From Gammaproteobacteria bacterium (lineage in GTDB: Bacteria > Pseudomonadota > Gammaproteobacteria > Pseudomonadales > Azotimanducaceae), in NCBI GenBank assembly GCA_027295975.1, contig JAPUJX010000008.1, positions 1 through 10,396 of the forward strand: a DNA stretch of 10,396 bases, read 5' to 3'. Within the stretch, counting starts at the first letter, position 1, and each line of letters opens with the position of its first letter. The position numbers and the translations under genes were made by a program. Positions 6,787-10,396 of the stretch are shown in pieces. The notes below the pieces were generated by a model. It worked only from the letters and a program-made list of their open reading frames with translations. It was not told the origin of the DNA and did not search any database.

Positions 6787-7548
6787 TCAATCGTCAACTC
6801 CATAAAACGCACGAGCCGGTTTTCCATCTTCAAAGTAGTAGAGGACCTTTGGCTCACCGTCCTGGTATGAAACGATTGCAGGTTTTTCTATCATCAATGT
6901 TCCCGGGTTGAGATTGACCATACCGGCCGGTTGTTTGCTCAAATGCTGTTTAATCTCACCCGTCTCCTTTGAATTCTGGCCACTATAGGGATAGGTGATG
7001 CTCTGGACTTCGCCGTTTTCGTCTTCGTTGAAGATGACCACTTCCAGGGTCCATTCACCGCCGCGCTGCTTTTCTCCGGTATGTTCGAACATACCGGCAA
7101 AGTCTTCTTTGCCATCTCCGTCAAAATCGTCTGCCTGATAACAATCCGCCGCTTCGGAAGCCCCGCCCGCCTGCGTCTCCGGAGAGTTAGTTTGAACTCG
7201 GCATCGAGGGTAGCTACAAGCCAACTGGCATCCGCGTGCATCCAGGATGTTGATTACATTGTTTCGATCCCAATCCATAGGATCATCCGGATGGGCGGCG
7301 GGCTGGTTGCGGTGCCTGGCTATGTCCCGGATATCGTTGATATCAACCATGTTGTCGCCATTGGTGTCACAGCGTTCAATGACGGGCACTTCGCCTTCAG
7401 GGATATCAATTTCCAGCGAACCTTCGTCGATATGCTGGAGCTGGGCGTCAGACAGCGGATAGTTCTCACAGGCCGCGGCAAGGGCTGCAATCGGAGTGAA
7501 CCCCCAAAATACAAGTACCAGAAACATCCCAGGTATACGTGTGCGCAT
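6787..7548 (-). CDS. Secreted dockerin-like EF-hand protein
   Basis: A 253-residue exported protein with a signal peptide ending about residue 25 (PIAALAA, then ACENY). Two calcium loops are spaced as in a type I dockerin: DTNGDNMVDIND (61-72) and DWDRNNVINILD (92-103), each with acidic or Asn residues at loop positions 1, 3, 5, 9 and 12. CQLACSYPRC follows (107-116). A third DxDxDGxxD-type loop (141-149, DFDGDGKED) resembles VCBS/FG-GAP calcium motifs and opens a C-terminal region of unknown fold (about 138-253). There is no PEP-CTERM or membrane anchor, so it should be soluble and possibly held by a partner. The ATG at 7548 has AAGAGG six bases upstream; a TTG at 7563 is less likely. It is first in the cassette, behind a sigma-54 type promoter. 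Confidence 0.8.
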   Translation of the reverse strand: MRTRIPGMFLVLVFWGFTPIAALAAACENYPLSDAQLQHIDEGSLEIDIPEGEVPVIERCDTNGDNMVDINDIRDIARHRNQPAAHPDDPMDWDRNNVINILDARGCQLACSYPRCRVQTNSPETQAGGASEAADCYQADDFDGDGKEDFAGMFEHTGEKQRGGEWTLEVVIFNEDENGEVQSITYPYSGQNSKETGEIKQHLSKQPAGMVNLNPGTLMIEKPAIVSYQDGEPKVLYYFEDGKPARAFYGVDD

Positions 7549-7677
7549 GTTCAACCTCTTCAATTTGTGAGCCTAGATCCACTACAACCGTGCCCATTAC
7601 ATCCATTCTCAGCCTGGATGATCGCCTTTAGACCGAATCACCGACGCCCAGCGGCGGTGCGCCAGCGCGATCAATGA

Positions 7678-7693
7678 TGCAATATGAATGCCA
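7678..7693 (-). promoter_or_regulatory. Sigma-54 (RpoN) -24/-12 promoter element
   Basis: On the minus strand TGGCATTCATATTGCA matches the RpoN consensus TGGCAC-N5-TTGCA, with GG (-24) and GC (-12) at the exact required spacing and one deviation (T for C after TGGCA). The predicted start is near 7667, about 120 bases upstream of the dockerin ATG. PEP-CTERM genes are known to be RpoN-dependent in some floc-forming betaproteobacteria, under the PrsK/PrsR system. A 7-bp inverted repeat (ATCAATG 7670-7676, CATTGAT 7704-7710) flanks it. Confidence 0.72.
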
Positions 7694-7698
7694 TTTAA

Positions 7699-7711
7699 TA
7701 AGCCATTGATT
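7699..7711 (-). promoter_or_regulatory. IHF consensus site next to the sigma-54 promoter
   Basis: On the minus strand AATCAATGGCTTA fits the IHF consensus WATCAANNNNTTR with no mismatch. It lies immediately upstream of the -24 element and downstream of the putative enhancer sites. This is a common arrangement in RpoN promoters, where IHF bends the DNA to bring the activator to the polymerase. The motif is short and can occur by chance in A/T-rich DNA. Confidence 0.5.
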
Positions 7712-7744
7712 TTTAAAGGCTTTCGATTCATTCACATCTTTTTA

Positions 7745-7761
7745 TGTCAGACTAGCTTACA
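7745..7761 (-). promoter_or_regulatory. TGTAA-N5-TCTGACA motif, copy 1 (putative activator site)
   Basis: The minus strand reads TGTAAGCTAGTCTGACA. Its 12 fixed positions are identical to the second copy at 7861-7877, which lies in the opposite orientation. It lies about 80-95 bases upstream of the predicted RpoN start, a normal distance for an enhancer-binding activator. Confidence 0.5.
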
Positions 7762-7853
7762 CCCGGCAATCGCCGAGGTTGGCGCTGGCCGTCGAAACTC
7801 CCCAATAATCTCTTAAAATATAACGACTTAAGAGTGAACCCGGGGGTAGGTGC

Positions 7854-7896
7854 AAAAAACTGTAAAAAATTCTGACACCCCGGTGGGCTTTTACAG
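7854..7896 (-). terminator. Possible intrinsic terminator downstream of the PEP-utiliser remnant
   Basis: Arms CTGTAAAA (7860-7867) and TTTTACAG (7889-7896) form a perfect 8-bp stem, and the loop holds a nested CACC/GGTG pairing. On the minus strand the stem is followed by six T residues (7859-7854), as in a Rho-independent terminator for transcripts coming from the murF side. It overlaps one copy of the putative activator motif, so either reading, or both, is possible. Confidence 0.4.
7861..7877 (+). promoter_or_regulatory. TGTAA-N5-TCTGACA motif, copy 2 (putative activator site)
   Basis: The plus strand reads TGTAAAAAATTCTGACA. It shares TGTAA and TCTGACA, with the same five-base gap, with the copy at 7745-7761 in reverse orientation. 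It lies about 195-210 bases upstream of the predicted RpoN start and overlaps the inverted repeat at 7860-7896. Confidence 0.5.
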
Positions 7897-7945
7897 TTGT
7901 AGTTTGCCAGAACTTCGGGCCGAAACTCGCTCACCCCCGCCCGGA

Positions 7946-8426
7946 CTACCCCCTGGGCTTGTCCAGAATGGCAACCTCGCCGTTGGCGCCGTCCACGGTG
8001 ACGGACATTCCCGTGATGAGGTGCGCGCGCGCCGCGCTGAGTCCGACGACGGCTGGTATACCCATCTCTCTGGCGACAATTGGCGCCGTGGGATGCCAGC
8101 CCGCCGGCTTCGGTGACCAGGGCAGCGCAGCCAATCAGCGAGTACGCGAGGGATAGGGTTACGATGGGTGCAACTATTACCGCGTTGCGAGGCAACTGTT
8201 TGCCCATGCAGCCGAACGGGTCGTTGAGAACCACCACCGTACCGGTGGCGACTCCGGGAGAGGCCGGCGTGCCAACCAGTACTCCGCCTGCGCTTTTCGG
8301 CTTTGGATTCGCGGGCCGCCCGTGGGGGTCGTTACCGATAGCGGTATCGAACGAGCCTTGAGAGACGGAATCGCCAGCACACTTTATTCGGGGACTTCCG
8401 AGATTCAGCGTCAATTGATCGCACAT
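7946..8426 (-). pseudogene. PEP-utilising enzyme phosphohistidine (swivelling) domain, frameshifted remnant
   Basis: The two halves of a PEP-utiliser mobile domain lie in adjacent frames. The first frame (from ATG 8426) gives GGVLVGTPASPGVATGTVVVLNDP, then LPRNAVIVAP, then CAALVTEAGGLASHGA, with the phospho-acceptor His at about residue 113. The second frame (8080 down to the stop at 7946) continues IVAREMGIPAVVGLSAA and ends DGANGEVAILDKPRG. Removing one A at 8080/8081 joins them into the family sequence SHGAIVAREMGIPAVVG. In full PEP synthase-like enzymes this domain moves phosphate between a nucleotide-binding domain and the substrate domain; neither is present here. The joined product would be about 159 residues with a roughly 45-residue N-terminus I do not recognise. 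It lies 50 bases after the murF stop. A sequencing error at the AA cannot be excluded. Confidence 0.75.
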
Positions 8427-8476
8427 CGACTGGGCTTGTGAGAGTTCTTGTGATGCCGCCGGAAAATCGCGGGCTC

Positions 8477-9874
8477 TCAGCCTGAGTTTTGTTGCTGCTC
8501 TAGTTTACGGGTCAGCAGTTCGACGAAACGGATTGCCCAGAAGACCCGATTGGAGCCTTTGATCAGTACCCGGTCGCCCGGGTGCAGCAGCTCCCGCAAA
8601 CGTTCTATGAGTGTAGCGTCCGCCGCCGGGAAATAGCCGCATTGTCGTTTTACCGGCAACAGGTCGTAGAGCGCTTGCATGCCGGATCCAACGCAGATCA
8701 CTCCGGTGAGACCTTCGGTTTCGTTGGCCAACCCACGATGGTAACGTTCGCTGTCGGCACCTAGTTCCAGCATTTCTCCCAATACCGCATACAGCGGTCC
8801 GGCAGATCGATCCAATCCGGCCAATGCAGCGCGCATGCTCGCCGGATTGGCATTGTAACTGTCATCGATGATTATGATTCCCGCCACCCGGCAAACCCGT
8901 CCACGGCCCGCGGGGATCAACTCGTCGCTCAGCGCCAGGGCGGGGCCTGGCGCTCGTCCGAGCACCTGCAGCACCGCCAGCACCGCCGCCAGAGACAATG
9001 CCCGGTGTAGTCCGCCACCCGGGATATGTGCACTGACCTGGGAGGTTGCCAACCGGTAAGTGGCATTCTCCCCCACCGTCGACAAACAACGAATGTCGGC
9101 ATTCTCCGAGCGTCCAAAGTTCACCAGGCGTTGTGTCTCCGGTAGCCCGGAGGTGTCAATCAAATCCTCGACAATCAACTGGCCCTGCGCGGATAAGCCT
9201 GTGCAGATAGATAGTTTTTCCGCTCTGAGTTCATCGAGATCGGCGAAATACTCGGCGTGAGCCGGGTGCACGTTCAGCACGACGGCAATGTCCGGTCGCA
9301 CCAGTTTCGAGAGTGGCGCGATCTCCCCCGGACGACTGGTGCCGATCTCGTATACGACCGCGCTCGCATCCTCAGGCGTGAGAGCGAGAGACAAAGGTAC
9401 GCCCAGATGATTGTTGAGACTGCCCGAGGTGGCGAACGCAGCTAAAGCCTCCGCCAGAAGCGTTTTGGTCGTGGTTTTGCCGCTGCTGCCGGTTACAGCC
9501 ACCACCGGGCAGGTCAGTCGTGCCCGGGCCGCGGCGCCCAGAGCCCACAACCCGTCGAGGGTATCCACCACCCGAAGTTGGGGAACACTCCGTTCGACAT
9601 CGTCATGCACCAGCACTCCCACCGCGCCATTTGCGACTGCGTCACTTATGTAATCGTGGCCGTCTCGTTCTGAGCGCCGGCTGGGATGGAAACGCGGACC
9701 CGGATCACCGCACAGAGCGACAAAAAGGTCGCCGGGTCTGGCGCGGCGCGAATCGATGCAGATGCCAGTGACGTCGGGACCGACCTCGCCGTGAATATCA
9801 ACGGCAGCACACAGCGCCTTCCATGTCCACAACGGGGAACTGTCGGATATCGTTATGTCGGATTCCTCATGCAC
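8477..9874 (-). CDS. murF: MurF-type UDP-MurNAc-tripeptide--D-alanyl-D-alanine ligase
   Basis: Cytoplasmic ATP-dependent ligase of the Mur family. MurF adds D-Ala-D-Ala to UDP-MurNAc-tripeptide, the last soluble step of peptidoglycan precursor synthesis. The 465-residue product has the N-terminal substrate domain (TGICIDSRRARPGDLFVAL, about 36-54), the ATP P-loop GSSGKTTTK (129-137), NNHLGVPLSL (154-163), YEIGTSRPGEIA (175-186), a lysine at about 220 in the place of the usual carbamylated Lys, DDSYNANPASMRAAL (337-351) and GDRVLIKGSNRV (433-444). The central segment NVHPAHAEYFADLDELRAEK differs from the common NIGPAHLEGFGS form. The gene is outside a dcw cluster, starting at a GTG 3 bases after the acyl-CoA synthetase stop, without a clear Shine-Dalgarno. 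It could be the only murF or a paralogue with another substrate. Confidence 0.85.
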   Translation of the reverse strand: MHEESDITISDSSPLWTWKALCAAVDIHGEVGPDVTGICIDSRRARPGDLFVALCGDPGPRFHPSRRSERDGHDYISDAVANGAVGVLVHDDVERSVPQLRVVDTLDGLWALGAAARARLTCPVVAVTGSSGKTTTKTLLAEALAAFATSGSLNNHLGVPLSLALTPEDASAVVYEIGTSRPGEIAPLSKLVRPDIAVVLNVHPAHAEYFADLDELRAEKLSICTGLSAQGQLIVEDLIDTSGLPETQRLVNFGRSENADIRCLSTVGENATYRLATSQVSAHIPGGGLHRALSLAAVLAVLQVLGRAPGPALALSDELIPAGRGRVCRVAGIIIIDDSYNANPASMRAALAGLDRSAGPLYAVLGEMLELGADSERYHRGLANETEGLTGVICVGSGMQALYDLLPVKRQCGYFPAADATLIERLRELLHPGDRVLIKGSNRVFWAIRFVELLTRKLEQQQNSG

Positions 9875-9877
9875 GGA

Positions 9878-10396
9878 TCACAAAGTTTCGGCCTGATCCC
9901 GGAGGACAAATTTCTGCACCTTGCCGGTGGAGGTTTTTGGCAGTTCGGCAAACACCACATGACGGGGTATTTTGAAGTGCGCCATATTGTCGCGACAATA
10001 GCCGATGACGTCGGATTCGCTGAGCGTCGTTCCGGGCTTCAGCGTCACGAACGCACAGGGCGTTTCGCCCCACTTCTCGTCACTTTTTGCTACCACCGCG
10101 GCTTCCATGATTGCCGGGTGGCTGTACAACACGTCCTCCACCTCGATACTGGAGATGTTCTCACCACCCGAGATGATGATGTCTTTGGAGCGATCTTTGA
10201 TCTGGATGTAACCGTCCGGATGCCACACGGCCAGGTCTCCGGAACGAAACCATCCGCCGCTGAAAGCCTCGAGGGTTGCGGCCGGATTCTTGAGATAACC
10301 CTTCATCACGTTATTCCCGCGCATGAGCACCTCCCCGATTGTCATACCGTCCCGGGGTACCGGTTTCAGCGTATCGGGATCCGCCACCATGAGACC
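9878..10396 (-). CDS. AMP-forming acyl-CoA synthetase, C-terminal part (partial at right edge)
   Basis: C-terminal part (about 170 residues) of an ANL-superfamily adenylate-forming enzyme that activates a carboxylic acid to acyl-AMP and then acyl-CoA. Motifs visible are [18 protein letters not shown], the ATP/adenylate motif [25 protein letters not shown], the hinge-region [18 protein letters not shown], and [10 protein letters not shown] with the catalytic lysine of the thioesterification state. The sequence most resembles medium-chain AlkK-type synthetases, but the N-terminal acid-binding pocket is outside the window, so the substrate cannot be inferred. The gene ends at a TGA 3 bases before the murF start, suggesting coupled translation. 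It could supply acyl-CoA to the ETF-dependent oxidation at the other end of the window, though they are 9 kb apart. Confidence 0.92.
   Translation of the reverse strand, partial: GLMVADPDTLKPVPRDGMTIGEVLMRGNNVMKGYLKNPAATLEAFSGGWFRSGDLAVWHPDGYIQIKDRSKDIIISGGENISSIEVEDVLYSHPAIMEAAVVAKSDEKWGETPCAFVTLKPGTTLSESDVIGYCRDNMAHFKIPRHVVFAELPKTSTGKVQKFVLRDQAETL

Larger units (their letters stand above)
7549..7945. other. Control region of the secreted cassette
   Basis: About 400 bases without a gene, between the broken PEP-utiliser remnant and the dockerin-like gene. It holds the sigma-54 element, the IHF-type site, two copies of a 17-bp motif and an inverted repeat, listed separately. A transcript from the sigma-54 element would have a leader of about 120 bases before the dockerin start. 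Confidence 0.6.

Noticed and set aside
7081..7677. 198-residue plus-strand ORF opposite the dockerin-like gene
   Set aside because: The minus-strand product has a signal peptide and EF-hands; the plus-strand frame is a shadow with no family features.
1..10396. CRISPR array, tRNA/rRNA, transposase or integrase
   Set aside because: No regularly spaced repeats, no cloverleaf or rRNA sequence, and no mobile-element protein were seen.

Overview
The window looks like chromosomal DNA of a heterotrophic proteobacterium, most likely a gammaproteobacterium. This is inferred from a Pseudomonas-like ETF-quinone oxidoreductase divergent from etfB, a DUF1285 protein behind moaA, an AlkK-like acyl-CoA synthetase, and a secreted protein with a PEP-CTERM (exosortase) sorting tail. 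The species cannot be named from the sequence alone. Nearly all of the window is coding, and every gene except the ETF-quinone oxidoreductase is on the minus strand.

Layout. (1) 1-482 minus: 5' part of etfB, running off the left edge. (2) 483-822: divergent control region with an operator-like palindrome near etfB, a 9-bp-arm inverted repeat, an alternating purine/pyrimidine palindrome and a perfect TATAAT box near etfQO. (3) 823-2478 plus: ETF-ubiquinone oxidoreductase. (4) 4020-2494 minus: moaA followed after 18 bases by a DUF1285 gene, ending 15 bases from the convergent etfQO stop. (5) 4021-4379: non-coding, with small hairpins in the moaA leader. (6) 7548-4380 minus: a secreted three-gene cassette. 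It encodes a dockerin-like EF-hand protein, a cohesin-like protein with a PEP-CTERM tail, and a metallophosphoesterase-like protein behind a PEP-CTERM-type N-terminal domain. (7) 7549-7945: its control region. It has a sigma-54 -24/-12 element, an exact match to the IHF consensus beside it, and two copies of TGTAA-N5-TCTGACA upstream. (8) 8426-7946 minus: a remnant phosphohistidine (PEP-utiliser) domain broken by one frameshift. (9) 9874-8477 minus: a murF-type ligase gene starting 3 bases after the stop of (10), an AMP-forming acyl-CoA synthetase entering from the right edge.

How the genes fit. etfB and ETF-QO belong to one electron path, from acyl-CoA dehydrogenases through ETF to ubiquinone. 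The acyl-CoA synthetase at the other end could feed the same fatty-acid oxidation. moaA starts molybdenum cofactor synthesis. The most distinctive part is the exosortase-type secreted cassette. A surface-anchored cohesin-like protein lies next to a soluble dockerin-like protein and an extracellular phosphoesterase-like protein. All three could be expressed from one RpoN promoter, which fits the known RpoN/PrsK-PrsR control of PEP-CTERM proteins. Function, partner binding and promoter use are inferences from sequence.
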